From assembly GCA_963971305.1 (NCBI GenBank), contig OZ020307.1, forward strand, positions 10,367,501 to 10,431,500: DNA of 64,000 bases. Direction: 5' to 3'. Below, one piece after another: positions 12,301 to 27,300 of the stretch (its first letter is position 1; each line of letters opens with the position of its first letter). The notes under the pieces were generated by a model. That model did not search any database. It was not told the DNA's origin and saw nothing but the letters and a program-made list of their open reading frames with translations. Both the position numbers and the translations under genes were made by a program. The stretch is from Arcuatula senhousia (lineage: Eukaryota; Mollusca; Bivalvia; Mytilida; Mytilidae).

Positions 12301-15300
12301 AAACAATAGGTATCCCAATGGGCACAAATTGTGCACCATTGCTTGCCGATTTGTTTCTTCATTCATATGAAGCAGACTTCTTACAATCACTTCTAGACAA
12401 AAAGGACCGCAAACTTGCTTTATCCTTCAATCTCACATTTCGTTATATTGATGATGTCCTTTCACTAAACAATCCTCGATTTGGTGACTATTTACATCTA
12501 ATATATCCGAAGGAACTTGAGATAAAGGACACTACAGATTCTAGGAGGTCTGCTTCATATTTGGATCTATTTCTCGAAATTGACACACAAGGAAGGCTTT
12601 GTACAAGGCTTTATGACAAACGTGATGACTTCAACTTTCCAATAGTTAACTTTCCCTTTCTAAGTAGCAACATTCCATCCGCTCCAGCATATGGAGTTTA
12701 CGTATCACAATTGATTCGTTATTCCAGAGCATGTGGGGAGTACAACGACTTCCTTGATAGAGCTACACGGCTGACAAGCAAATTGTTTACACAGGGGTAC
12801 GTTGCTCCCAGGTTGTTGTCATCACTAAAGAAATTTTACGGACGACATCATGTGCTTGTTTACAAATACAGGATTTCTATCTCTCAGATGAGCACAGATG
12901 TTGGTTTGACATAGAGTTTTGTAATGTCATCCTTTCTGGATTTGACCAACACTTAATCGATCTTTGGCAACGTGACGGGTGTGCTATAGCAAGCAGGAGC
13001 TGCTTACTCTTCCGGAGCACCTGAGTTCACTCTCGTTTCGACTTGAGTTCACATTGCTGAATGCGGTTTTGTTGTTATGTGTGTGTGTGTTTTATGTTGT
13101 TATGTGGTTTGTTTTGTTGTGATGAGTTTTTGTCTGCCGGTTTTGTCTTTGTCTTTACAGTTTTATGATACTGATTACCCCTTTGGTACACCTTTGCCTC
13201 TGTCAAATCTAGACATAGTGAATATAAAGCAAAAACCTTGCAAAATGTTGTAAACAAGAATATTTCCAAAAAACATAATGCTTTGTGGCATCTTGCAAAA
13301 TTCATTTTACCCACAATCATTAATCCATGAAGTTATTCCATTTTTACAATAAATGGTGTTGAAGCTGTGTTTTTCCTATACCTCTTTGTTAATTTCCCGC
13401 CAAAATTGCACTTTTCAAATGCATTTATTTGAAAAGTGAGGTCTGTGACCCCCATTTCTTATTTCATATATGGATGCATATCAAAAAGAACTAAAGGTGT
13501 ACCAATTTTCATTAAAATCTGGATATATGTCATTTGGTATCATCCCACCTTAAAATGTCAAATGTGATAAATACTATTCTTACATATTCAACACATTGCC
13601 CAGGTGCGCGAAAAAGGGCGTTAAACACCAACACACACACACACACATACATATTCAGCAAGAGGCTCCTGGGAGCCTGAATCGCTCCCCTGACTTTAAT
13701 ACCTTTTTTGACATTTAAAGGGCCATAAGTTTAATAAGGTGTCAACTGACAACATTGATTATCTTAATGCATTAAAGTGTAGAGTTCAATAGTTGAACAC
13801 TTTAGCAATCAAAAGCTTTTTTATTATTTTTTACAGTGTTCTCCAGCTATAAGGCATAAACAGTTATTTAGACATTCAAGGAACCATAACTCCTATGAGG
13901 GGTCAATAAAAAAACGTCCATCATATTGAATTTCTATAGGGTTTAAGTAAGGAATAATGTAATTAAAAGTTTTTCTCTAGCTTAAGAGGTTTGCAATACA
14001 ATGGGGAAAGGCTATGAAAATAGACAATTTTGATGTTTTAAAGGGATAATTCCTAAAAGTAAGGGTCCTACAACTTTGACCTTTTTATGGATTTTGTAGA
14101 TTTTTGTGCGCTTACAACATGCCATTTAAATTTCTCAAACAACTTTAACGGTTTTCAAGATATTGAGCTTAATTAATACAAAAGAATGAGTGGCAATAAG
14201 ACCCATTTTTGGCCCAAGATTTACCAAGAAATTAAAACTGCACATACAGATGCCTCGAGTTGATGAAACATTAATAAATTATTAGGCTTAAAAAAAAATG
14301 ATAACCTTGTGCCATATCAGTTAAGCTGTCATGCCAATCAGTTAACTCAAAAAGCTATACATTAAAGAAATGGTCCTAATTTCATTGATTTTTGCTGATT
14401 TTCACACACTTTTTGGTCTGAAAGAAGGTGGGCGCATCAAAACAACAACTTCATACTTGGCAAAAATGTGTAAAATGATGAAATCCATCATTTCTGAAAG
14501 TTTGAAGTTGTTGTTTTCATGCGCCCAATGTTTTCTTAAGGAAAATATGCACTGAAACCATTCAAAATTGCAGATTTTCTTTATTTTGTCAAATAAGACC
14601 ACTAAATATGATGTCATAATTAGGTTACAATGAATGAAATTTGCCTTATTTGATGTGTTTCCTTTGTAACCACATATAAGCTTATATTTCTTATAAGAAT
14701 CATAGCATTTGAACCAACTTCATTTTTTGGGCCAATTATGGGTCTTAATGCCACTCATCCTTTGGAAAAAACTCAAGAAACATACATGTAGGTAATTAGA
14801 ACTTCTTCAAATCTTCAGAGCAGGTAGATCTTCAGGTGCTGAACACCTTTTTGGAGATATTTTCCAAAAAAAAACTACCATTTACCACAATGTTCTATTT
14901 ATAGCAACAAGTGCCATGTTTTTCAACAAATTTAAAATTCAAAGTTTTCTAACACACAAGTTTAATTGCAATTAAACCCATGAGGTCAGGGAATTAACAA
15001 TTTTAACATAATGTGAAATGCTGTAAAAATGGTCAATTTTGACAAGGGGAAATAACTCCTAAATGTAGGGGTCCTACAACTTTGACCCTAATATGAATTT
15101 TGTAGATCTTAATGTGTTTAACAACATGCAATTTAAATTTCTTAAATATATATGTACATGTAATAGTTTTCATGATATTAAGCTTAAAAAGTGCAAAAGT
15201 TGGGAAAAGCGAAATAACTCCTACATGGTGTGTGATTTTCTTCGAAATTTCAGATCAAGTAGATCATGAGATGCTGATCACCTTTACCCAGCCGGAATTC

Positions 15301-18300
15301 TGAGACCGCTATGGAGTTACTTGTAAAAAAAAATGCAATTTACCCCATGTTAAAATTTTAGCCATGGTAGCCATTTTTTTTTAAAGTCTAAAATCAAAAC
15401 AATAGTTTTGCCAAAAAAAACATCTGTAACAAGATTTGTTGCGATTAGACCTATGGTGTCAGAGGATTTAACATTTGAAAAAGTTTACAGACAACGGACA
15501 GACAGACAGAAGACAGAAGCCAAGTGGTGGCAATAGCTCACATGACCCTTCAGTTCAGGTGAGCTGAAAATTAAATTAATTGAAAAATGGACATAAAAAG
15601 ATTTATGCAAATATCTTTATCTTAAGTTTTTATTTTCAAATGTTTATTATATATTAAAATCTCATTTACATAAGTGAGATATGCAAGATAATGTGAAATT
15701 TCAGCAGGACGAAGTAGCCACTTATTCCACATCCATTTCTAAGGTGAATACAAACAAAAGGCTCAGTCAATCATATTTATAGCTATTCAATTGATCTTGG
15801 GTTTTATTATATCACTTTTAACAAAGTGAATGATTCAAGGACCATGCATATATTTCTCTATCTCCTATACAATGTATCATGTATCTCTCTATTCCCTATT
15901 TAATTTTCTTTAACATTCAAGTAAAAATTAGAGCAAAAAAGTCTTTGTGGAAGATAATATACAAAATCTAAAAGATGTTCAGAATATATCATGATCATAA
16001 GTAAACATATCAATACATTACGTTTTACTCAGTTTAAGAAATAGGGAAACCAAGAAAATGATTAATGATCTCTGCACATATTGATTCAAATAACTGGCAG
16101 TTTACAAGTACTTATTCACTATCTCATTATTGTCTATATTGATTAGAAATCATAAATAAATAAGTTAATTGCAAAAATATAATACTATTACTATGTCATT
16201 CTACATGTAAATCTGCACTTTTACTTGATATTGACAAGGAGTTGATAATGACGGTTTGAAAAGATGTCATCAGTTTATTTTATTACCACAACAATATTAT
16301 TGATGGGTATCAAGATAAGACCTGAAATAAGGGAGGGCGTGATTTAGGCCTTGGTCGACAAAAATACCAATTTGACAAAATATGCTAAAAAACAGAAACA
16401 TCAAAGGACAAATTCTTGTTCATGTAATAAATTCAATTATCACTGAAAACTAAATAAAACCTATGCCTAAATATGATACATTCATCTACATAAAATAGGA
16501 AACCAACAGGTTTTTTTTTATCATAATTTACATTGAAACATGTATAGTAGCACGTTTTCCATAATTATTTCACAGGCTCTTTCAAATTAAAGTATTACGG
16601 TACGTTAGATTATTTTATTAGTTATAAATGGTAAAAAAATAATAATTGTACTAAAAAATATTAAATTATGACAGAAAATGTATTGCTTGTATAATTAAAT
16701 ATCCACAGCACAGGAAATAAAACTTGTTAAATTGCCCATGCTGATGTAAAATTAAGGCATTAAATCCTCATAAAGTTGATATTAAGAAAATTAACATTTT
16801 TTTTTACATTACATATTTAACCTTTTTAAAGTTTTAATTGGCATCATCTTTTAAAGTTTTATGGCTTGCTTTATCCATCTATAGCATCTATCTTCAAGAT
16901 ATATTTGCTATGAGTTATTGACCAACTTGAAATGTAATAATAACATTTATGTGAACATAAACTTTATTTGATCATGTTATCTTTTAATGAAATTTTTGTA
17001 TGGTAACATTTTTAAAACTTGTTATACCTGAATATCATAATCTAAACATCAATTTAAAAAGTGAAAGGACTAGAGTGGTATTTGGCCCCTTTTTCAAAAG
17101 TAACAAATTTCTTTAAAATGTTATTTTTGTAACTATAATGATGAGACTTTAACATCATGTATGTTTTAAAAATAGGGTTACATAAGATTTCTTCTCAGTG
17201 TTGAGACAAAACTGTTAAGAAAAAGGCGCTCTGTTTTTTTGGGACCAAATTATGATGATTTTTTAAATGTTTTTATATACTGGCCCAGGTGCGCCAATAA
17301 AGGGTGTTAAACAACAACAACACACACACACACATAAATTACTATAATAATGTTTCCTGGAAAATCTTTGTGGGTCAAATGTTGGCTCACATCAATATTT
17401 TACAAATGCTGATATTTTAGCCATTTTGAGCCCATTTTACCACATTGACTAGTTGATCATTCTTTGCATGTTGCATATTCAAACAATAGCATATTGATGT
17501 TTTTTTGATAAATTATGAAAAACCACAATATCTTTGCAATAGTCTTATTTCAATTATATTCAAAATTTAGGGGGCCAACTGCCGCCCTACTTATTTGTGT
17601 TTCTTATCCTATTTCGCCCTTTGGATAAGGAAAAAAATATATATATGTGTTTCTGGTTTCATGCTTGAAAAAAATAGGGTCGGTAGGTGGGCACGTGCAC
17701 TATTTTTCATTTTTTTTTTATTTTACCTTGAGTAAATGGGGAGCAGATTTCAAGTTTAAGAGTCCTTAAGCAAACATGGCAATAAAAAGTCTAGGGTTGA
17801 CATGAAAAACTAAGGACTGTAACCAGAATTTTTTTTTTATTTGGCCTAAATACAGTGGGAAACAACCAAAACAAAACTGTTACCTTACAAAATAAAAATT
17901 ATTTATTTCAGACATTTTTGTACTATAGGTCAAGGCCAATTGTTTTCAAGAATTTACTGTGAAGTTGAACAAAAGCAGAACCTGATGCCTTTTTAAAGCA
18001 ACATCTTTCCTTAGAGTAATTGATTCTTAAAAATGTGAACCCCCAACAGTTCATACAAGGTTAACGACAATTGTCCATTACTGGTATATACAATATAAAA
18101 TATCAAGTGCCAGTAATGATCAATGACATTGTCTTTATTTCAATACACCAACTCACAGTCATCTTGTAATGCATAATGGATTCATGATCGAAGTGGTCAC
18201 CAGCTATTGGTCTTATGTTTCGGAATAGTTTGTAAGCGTTATCGTAGGATTCCTCTGGATACAGTGTGATGTGGTCATCTCTGTCAAATCTGTTCTGTTC

Positions 18301-21300
18301 ATGGACAAACCCAAGGTTATGCATTATTTCATGTATTACTGTTCCTTGCTGAAATCAGACAAAAACAGTGTAAAATAAAAAGTTTCGGACAGAGATTATC
18401 AATTTTGAGTTAGAAATAAGAGGAAGTCCGAGCTGTCGTCTTTCAAAATGGCTGGTTTAACAGCAAGTAGATGAGCCACAGACCTGAAAATGCATTCCAT
18501 CATATGTGACCTTTACCTGAAGCTGCTGTCAAATATCAATAAAAAGCTTCGCCGAGCGCAGCATGATACAACCACAACATGTTATACCCTGTATGTTTTA
18601 GGCCCAATATGGATAGTCAATTGTTCTCGACACATGCAGCCCATGGTGGACTGACAAAGGTTTTTGACACATGCAGCTTTTGGTGGACTTTCCACTCACC
18701 TTTTAAAAGCCTATTGTGGATTGATGAGTTTTGATTACTGGAATTTTTTGGTGAGGTTTGAAGGAGTAAAACAAGTTTCAATTTTGGCCCCTCATTACAT
18801 AGTAGGTGAGAAAAAAGGGGTCATGCACAAAAATAATTCTCAATTTTGTATTCGCTATTTGACCAAAACATGCAAAATAAATTTTCAAAATGGGACCACA
18901 AAAAAAAAGTATCGATTTTGGTCCCTTTTGGCCCCTAATTACGTTATAGTGGAAAAAGGGGAGGTCGCAAAAACATGCCCAAAAAATGTTCAAAATCGCA
19001 CCACAAATTTTTTTTTCCATTTTGTCCCCTAATTACATAATAGGGGGAAAAAGGGGGGGTCACAAAAATTTATTCTAAATTTTGTATCCACTATTTAACA
19101 AGAACAAACAAGCCAAAAAAAATTTCAAAATCGGACCACAAATAAAAAAGTTTCGATTTTGGCCCCTTTTGACCCCAAATTACATAACAAGGAAAAGGAG
19201 GGTGGTGGGAAAATTCATCAGGTTCAATCTTTTATTGTAAGAAACATTCTTTACAAATTTCACAGCAATAGGCCAACTAGGATTAAAGTTATAGTGGAAA
19301 AAAATACAAAATTTGAATTTTTTTGCCCCTTTGGGCCCCTAATTTTGATACGAAAAAAGGGGGGACCCCCAAAATCAATCCCATTCATCCTTTTATGGTA
19401 AGGAACATTATTGCCAAATTACAAAGCAATGGGCAAATGATGGGATAACTAGAACTTAAGTTATCATGCCAACAAACATAAAAGTAGCATTTTTGGCCCC
19501 TAATTTCTAAACGAAAAAAGGGGGAACCCCCAAAATCATTCCCAGTAAGAAACATCATTGTCAAATTTCATAGCAATCGGATAACTAGAACTTAAGTTAT
19601 TGTCGGAACACTAAAGTTCTGGACAACGACGCAGACGACAACGACAGCATCATACCAAATTTTTTGCAATCGTATAAAAAGTGCGGAAAACTGAAATTTT
19701 AATGAATTTTCAAAGTTCAAAGGGCCATAACTCCAATAAAAGTTGGTGGACCAGCAGGAAACTCAAACTTGATCTGTAACTCATCATGGTAAACTCACAT
19801 ACCAAAAGTCAGTTCATTATCTATAAACGTTTAGAAAAAAAGTGTGGAAAACTGAGGCATGACAGAAGGACAGACAGACAGACGGACGGACGGACAGAGC
19901 GCAAACTTATAGTCCCCTTCTGCTTTCGCTGGTAGGGGACTAAAAAAATCTATCCATGGAGGGTCATGAGATTTGTACTAGATGGCGCTGCTCAAAGTCA
20001 ATACACAGAGTGAATGTTGCATCATATACCCATGTGGTATTTACAGATGTGTACCACAACGGACAATTTAAAATAATTAAAATTAAGTTGGGAATGATTA
20101 ATTAAAAGTCAGTCTAATGATGTTTTGTGAAAAGTTTTAAAATGGTACCAACCGTTAAGTTCAGAATTAATACGTAGACAAATATGGAATTTTTAAAATA
20201 TTTTTTTTAGATTCGCCGAAAAATATATTTCAATTATCAGTATGCAGAATTGCCCTATACTATTTCTTTTATACATCCTATTTAAAATTCATGGTTCCCT
20301 GACACCCTACTGGGATTACCTTGCATGATTCGTTTGACGTGATATTATGATAATTAGTCTTTCTGTGCAAACCATCTCACTACAGGGGCTTACTTATCAT
20401 TTTTCTGTGTATAAGACTTTATTCCCTTCTACAAACCGTTGGCACAACAGGGGTTCACCTGCCTTTTCCTCTGTATGTTTAATACCCCCATGCAAACTAT
20501 CGACACCATAGGGGTTTAATATTGTTTCCTGTGTATTAGAAGTTGACATTTACCTGGTTGGAATGGGTTCTAGAACACTTTCTTTTAACAAAAATCAACC
20601 CCTTTGGTCTGCCAGTGCCATTTGAACATTGAAGTGCGAAAATGTTAATAAATTACCCTTTCTTATTAAAATCATATAAAAAAAAATAAACTGTAGGAAT
20701 CTTTTTTTTTTTGTTGTCTTGCAAATAATTATGTAGTTAATTAATTGTTTTTCCAACACTTCAAAAACGGAAAAAGTGGGAACTAAAACTCTTGAAACAC
20801 ATTTTTTTATTTGGGTATTACACAAACCATGCACAAACATGATGTAGCACCACGCTTTGGCAAATTGATAATTGTAAGGGTAAGGTAGTCAATAGAGTGA
20901 ACAGGTGATATTGACACCTGCTGATTAATTATAACATATACTAATTAAGAAATTATTAAAAGATGTGCTGGTCCAAATTCTTAAAATCGAGCTGTGGTGG
21001 GTGTGTCTAAAGCGGGTTGAGTGCTGCATGGAAATCTTTGATTGGAGGAGCACTTTAATTGATCTATCTGTCAATTATACCTGTAATTAACCACTGGGGC
21101 GTGGCTTATTGAGGGATGACAGATCGTTCGAAAGGTTAATGATATTAATTGACACCTGTGTATTCATAAAGAACTGAATTTATTGTCTTAAATATTTGAA
21201 AAAGGATTGAAAACTAGGGCTACTGTGTCAATTCATATTTCAGAATACATTTTTGTACATGTATTTACTATTTGGAATTATAACTTTATTTTAAAACAAT

Positions 21301-24300
21301 TTGAGTAAACTATTTTCTTGCTATTTCGATAAAAAAAACGTGGGGATTAAAAAAATTATTAATGCCAAATTATTCATATTCCAAATCATTATTATGATCG
21401 ACAACATCAGTCTTATGTTACAAATATTGTCAATTAGTTCATGTATTTATCATTGGAGATGTGACGTCACATCTCCAATTGAGCTATCCCATAATTCATC
21501 ACTGTTCATAGCATGGTCTTGTGTATTGGAATAAAATTACGAATATCTTTCTTAATATATTGTTTTCAATGCCCAAACACGGCATGATGCCTACTCTCAT
21601 TATAACAAATCAAATAAACTCAAAAATCACCAACTTACACTTTAACCAAAACTTTAACCTGAGTCATTCATACAGAAAATATAGGTCAAGGTCACTTAAT
21701 TTTGGTACTGATACTGACTACCATCAAAGACGTACCAACTGACCAAATATCATCCCTCTATGATGTTTAGGTCCCAAGTTATGGACAAAATAAAAACCAC
21801 AAAGAACGAACAACCAAACGCTTTATCCCCTACCTAACTCCGTTGGGCTCGGGGATAATTAGTTAACTCAATAAATTACAAGTATAAATGCTCAGTCTTT
21901 TGTCTCAGTGAAAAGGATGCTGAAGAACTGGCTATACCTCATATAATAGTCTAAGGTGACAAATTATTTGGTAAATCTGTAAAACATTTAAAGCAAAATT
22001 TAATTTGTGAACAAAATGTAACAATTACTTACTGGACACTTGGCTCCTAAGTACACTTTTTGTCCGTTTTGCCACCGTTGATTTCCAATGTAAGAATAAC
22101 ATGTACTGTAAAAAATGATTACAAGACAAAAATATGAAGATATTTTTTGTTTGTTTTGTTTTGATTAGAAATTTCCAATATAAAAACAAGAGGCTCCTAT
22201 GAGCCTGAATCCCTCACCTGACTTCCTGACTGCAGTCAGAAAGGTGGTCAGAACGAGACAAAAGAACATGCGCTCTTCAGTAAATAAGGAAGAATTTGAT
22301 TCGGGATGTTTACGTAGTAACTATGGGCTAAAAAAGTTTATTAGAGCAACTTTTAAAATAAAATGTGATATAAAATATGTAAAATGAAAATAAACAACAC
22401 CGAATTTGCCTTGGTTTATTAAATGTGCAGCGTGAAAAGAGCACATTTCTCATATTAAGTGATATTATGGGGTCTGATTTCCTTTGTGACAAATAAAACA
22501 TCATGCTCCTAAAAATCTGAAAAAAATATATCCAACAGATAAGACCCCATTCTTTCTGATAAAAAATTCCTGAACCCGTTGCTATAGCGGTATTGATAAA
22601 AATGATTGTCAAAGTTGTGCTAATTTCACAAGTTATTTGTGAATCCCCCTTTCTAAATATAGAACTTTCATTCATAAAATAAATAAACATTGAGAGTATC
22701 TCATACCCAGCTAAAAATAGCAATGGTCTACTTGACTTCCTAAAATATTTTTTCTTTAATTCTGCAATATATAAGGCCTTAACTGGTGAAACTGTTCAAA
22801 TTTTACTTTTTATTAATATAATGCATGTCTTTATAATAAAATGATAATAAGCAAATGTAAAATGACGTTTTAGAAGGGGGAAGTCTATTAAGTGAGGTTT
22901 GTTCGATTTGTAAAACTGTAATCGTCCCCCTTCATTTGCCTAGCAACGTTTTAGACTTGCTTGTGACAAAAAAAAACAAACATTTTTCTCTGATTTCCTT
23001 AAAATTTTGTCACCAAAAAAAGCATAAGATTGGTCGTCATCTGTCCCCCTTCATTTACCTAGCAACGTTTTAGACTTGCTTGTGACAAAAAAAACAACAT
23101 TTTCTCTGATTTCCTTAAAATTTTGTCACCGATTGGTCGTCATCTGTCAAAGTATGTAACCCGTCGCACTTACCATTATTTTTTAAATTCAACATGTTTA
23201 TCACCTTTATAGAGTTCCGGTTATTCCTTAGAGATAATAAATTCCTTTTTTGTCATAAATTATTATTCTATGCGTAAAACATCATAACTAAGAAAAAAGA
23301 GCAATATTTTGTCCATTCACTTGTACCCGAACTTGAAAATAACCATGACCTACTTTTTATTAATCAAAAGATTAAGTTGGTGATTTCTCATCGCGTCATT
23401 CAAAATGATGTGTTTTTCGAATCAGTTAGACATACAAATTATTAAGGGAGATAATATTTTGTCACCACCTGTCTGACTGCTGATGGAATGAAAATAATCT
23501 GGGGTATCTCAGGTGAAAAACTCCAATAAAGGATCATCATACAATTTCCACCTTATAATGAATGTTTTTATAAAGCACATATAGCCAAATATTCTTTTTT
23601 TTTAAATCTTTTATAGGTTTAATCTACAAGGCAATAACTTAAAACTTGACAATTAGGGGCCATTACATTTAAAGGGGGGGTCATCTGAAAGCTTCAGCCT
23701 AATGGATATTTTTGAAAAAACTACTTACTGTATTGAACTGAAGATTTAGCAAGCAACATTTTTTTCTCATCTGTAAAAGCTTTCATTCTATAAGTCAGAT
23801 ACACGAAAAAACACTATTTTTCACCTTTAAAGGACCATAACCCATATGAGGGGTCATCTAACAATTTTGACACTGAAATCCTTCAATATGTAGATCTCAA
23901 TGAGCTTCACAATTCTCCAATGCTAACTTTTCCTCTAGCACTTACAGTTTTCAAGATAAAAGTCCCAAAACAGCTAAATTGATAAACTTAGACAATTAAG
24001 CGGAAATAACTTCTATAAGGAGTTGTCCCACTACTTTGACTCAATGGAGAGTTTTGAAGAGCTTTAGATGCTAATGAAGGAATGTTGCTTCAGATCTCTT
24101 ATACTTTTTGAGCTTAAAGCTAAATACTATGGTCTGACACCCCTGTTTTAGTTTTAGCAATGGCGGCCATGTTGGTTGGTCTGTGTACACAAATTTCAAA
24201 AACTTGGTAGAGGACATCCTTAAGATCAAGTGTACAAAGTTTAAAAGCAATCCCTTCAATGGTTTCAGAGAAGAAGATTTTTTTTTAAATCAGTTAAAAT

Positions 24301-27300
24301 TAATAGAAACAAGAATATGTCCAACAGACATAATGTCCCATCTAGCAACATTTATTTTTTTCCGCAATCACTAATACTTGTTCCAAGAATATTATTTTAT
24401 GGACTTTAACCATTCTTCTATATGTCGTCATTCATGTGGAAAAAATAGGTCACATCCAGCATCTGAAGCATACATTCTGCTTAGCATCACTAGGTGCACT
24501 GCCCATACCAATATAGTTGATGTGGCACATGTCAGTAAATGGGAATGGACTTATACCATTCTTTTGTAAGAGGTCTTCCATGCGGAATATATAGGTCAAA
24601 TCCAGCATCCAAAGCATGCATTGTGCTAAGCATCAGTAGATGCACCTACCATATCAATATGGTTGATGTGGCACTTGTCAGTAAGGGGGAATAGACTTTA
24701 AGCATTCTTCTGAAGGTGGTCATTCATGCCGATAATATAGTTCACATCCAGCATCCGAAGCTTGCATTGTGCTTAGCATCACTAGGTACACCTACCATAC
24801 CAATATGATTGATGTGGTATTTGTCAGTAAGGGGGAATAGACTTTAACCATTCTTCTGAAAGTGGTCATTCATGCAGAAAATATAGATTACATCCAGCAT
24901 CTGGAGCATGCATTGTGCATAGCATTACTAGGTGCATCTACCATGCCAATATGATTGATGTTGCATTTGCAAGTACTGTGGATTCATTTATTTTCGTGGG
25001 TACCAATTTTTGTGGTTTAGTGAAAAAGGACAATTTAGTGGAATCTTAAATTCGTGGTTCTGAATTAGGCAACATTTAGATCAATGTAAAATTTCCTTTT
25101 GGTGGGGTATCAAATTTCGTGGGTCAAGAACACCCACGAAAACCACGAAAATTAGTACCTGACAAATAATAATGAAACAACAGTATGTGGGAATTTAAAA
25201 TATGTGGAATTGGGAAGGACAAACAGACGGAAGGATGGACATTCTTTCTATAAACGGACGAACAGACCCGAACACTATATGCCCCTCTACTTTCGTAGAT
25301 GGGGCATAAAAAACAGTTACAGGGGAATAACTCTTAATAAGTTGATCTGACAATTTTGATCCTGAAATCATTTTTGTAGATCTCAATGAGCTTCACAATT
25401 CTCCGATGCTAACTTTTCATCTAGGACTTAGAGTTTTCAAGATAAAGTCGAAAAACTATGAAAATGGTCAATTTTGACGATTAAGGGGAAATAACTCCTA
25501 TAAGGAGTTTGTCCAACAAATTTGACTCGATGGAGAGTTTTGTCGAGCTTTTGATACTGAAGAAGGTACCTGAAACTGCATGGCAAATATCAAAAGCCTA
25601 GGAATAGTAGCTGACAACTCTGTTTTTTTCATATTTCTGAACCTTAAAAAATTTTAAGTCAGCTTGTTAAACAGGAAGAAGGTAAGCCACCGACCTGGAA
25701 AAACATCACTGTGATGATCACACCATAAGAGACCCCTATCCTAAGCAGCATACCAAATATCGAATGCCTACAAAAGTGTGATGGACACACAGACAGACGT
25801 TCAGCATTTAAATGTCCCCAGTACGCGTGAGTGAGTGAGCAGGGGACAATTAATACCTCACAAAAATAAGAATTGTTACAGTAGATAATTAGTGACATTG
25901 TTTCTTAGGTGTGATGGTTTTTATCTGTTAAACTTATGTTTGACTTTTTAAACACAAAAGACAATTTTCATAAGAGAAACTTTTTTTTTCATTAAAAGGT
26001 CATTGCCAACAGAGTTATTTAGTGCAGGAACAAAACATATTTTTTTAAAAACCATAAAAAAGCTACAAATGAAAATAATACTTAGATAGAAGTGAGAGTG
26101 AAAGATTAAAACAAAACATATATACCTCTATATTCTTGATAATTTTTAACTTACCGGTATTCTTTTGTGAAGATGAGATAGTATTCTTCATCTGTCCTTT
26201 CTATAAACCTTATACAAGTTTGGTTTTCAAACAAGTTCATGGCATAAAATATTCTATCCAGTTCGATAATGGCTGTAAAAAAAATAATTGAAGACAGGAG
26301 TGGGTTCTGGTAGAACCAAAGGACAAGATATGATAAGAAGCACAATTTGGCCCCCTAATATTTGCATATTTTTCAAATTAGGAATATTCCATAGTTATTG
26401 TGTGCTTTTGCAGTTAAGAGGTCATAGTACATGGGACAGTCATTGACTTTTGTGAAAAGAAATCTATTGTTAGAATACGCATTTGCAAAAATGGTCAATT
26501 CAATGCAATATGGCAAAATAGGCTCGAAATGGCTAAAATAAATAAATTTTATGCAGTTTTTGTGAAAAAAAAAAATATGAGCGAACCTGTGACCCACAAA
26601 GATATTTTAAGCAAACATGGGTATAGTGATGCTACACCCGCAGTTAAAATATTTTTGTGGGTCACAGGTCCGCTCATACTTTTTTTAATTAAAAACATAT
26701 GAAAAAGGGGCCAAAAACAGCCCTTATCATATCTTGTCCTTTGGCCTTAAATTTCAACTTTTAGTAAACTTCTTCGAATTACTAGCAAATATGTTTTGAA
26801 ATCTTGTAATTAAGAAATACACAAAAAAAACTAGCCATAAAATATTTAAGAATTGAAGAAAACTGGGCTAAAAATCTTATAGTTTTATGAAATTTATAGA
26901 TTTTTGACAATTTTAGAGCATTATCTGTGAGAAATCTCTTAATTTAACATAAAGCACATCCATTGATAAAAACAATTTTGTGATAATATGCATTATTTCA
27001 AAATACAAGAGTTAACACCAAAGTATGTCTCTCCTGCCAGCACCATTGAAATGCCTTGTTATTCCTCAACATGAGTTAACACTAAAGTATGTCTCGCCTG
27101 CCGGCACCATCAGAAACAATTATTCTTTCTTACTTCCTCTATATTTTGAATTTACATGGATTTTCAGTTTCTGAGATCAACAAGACCAATCGATGTCTGG
27201 CCCTGCGTCGCATGGCAAAATGTTGAACCATGTACGTTTTAGGCCCAATATGGACAGTCAATAATTTTTGACACTTGCATCCTATGGTGGACTTACAAAG

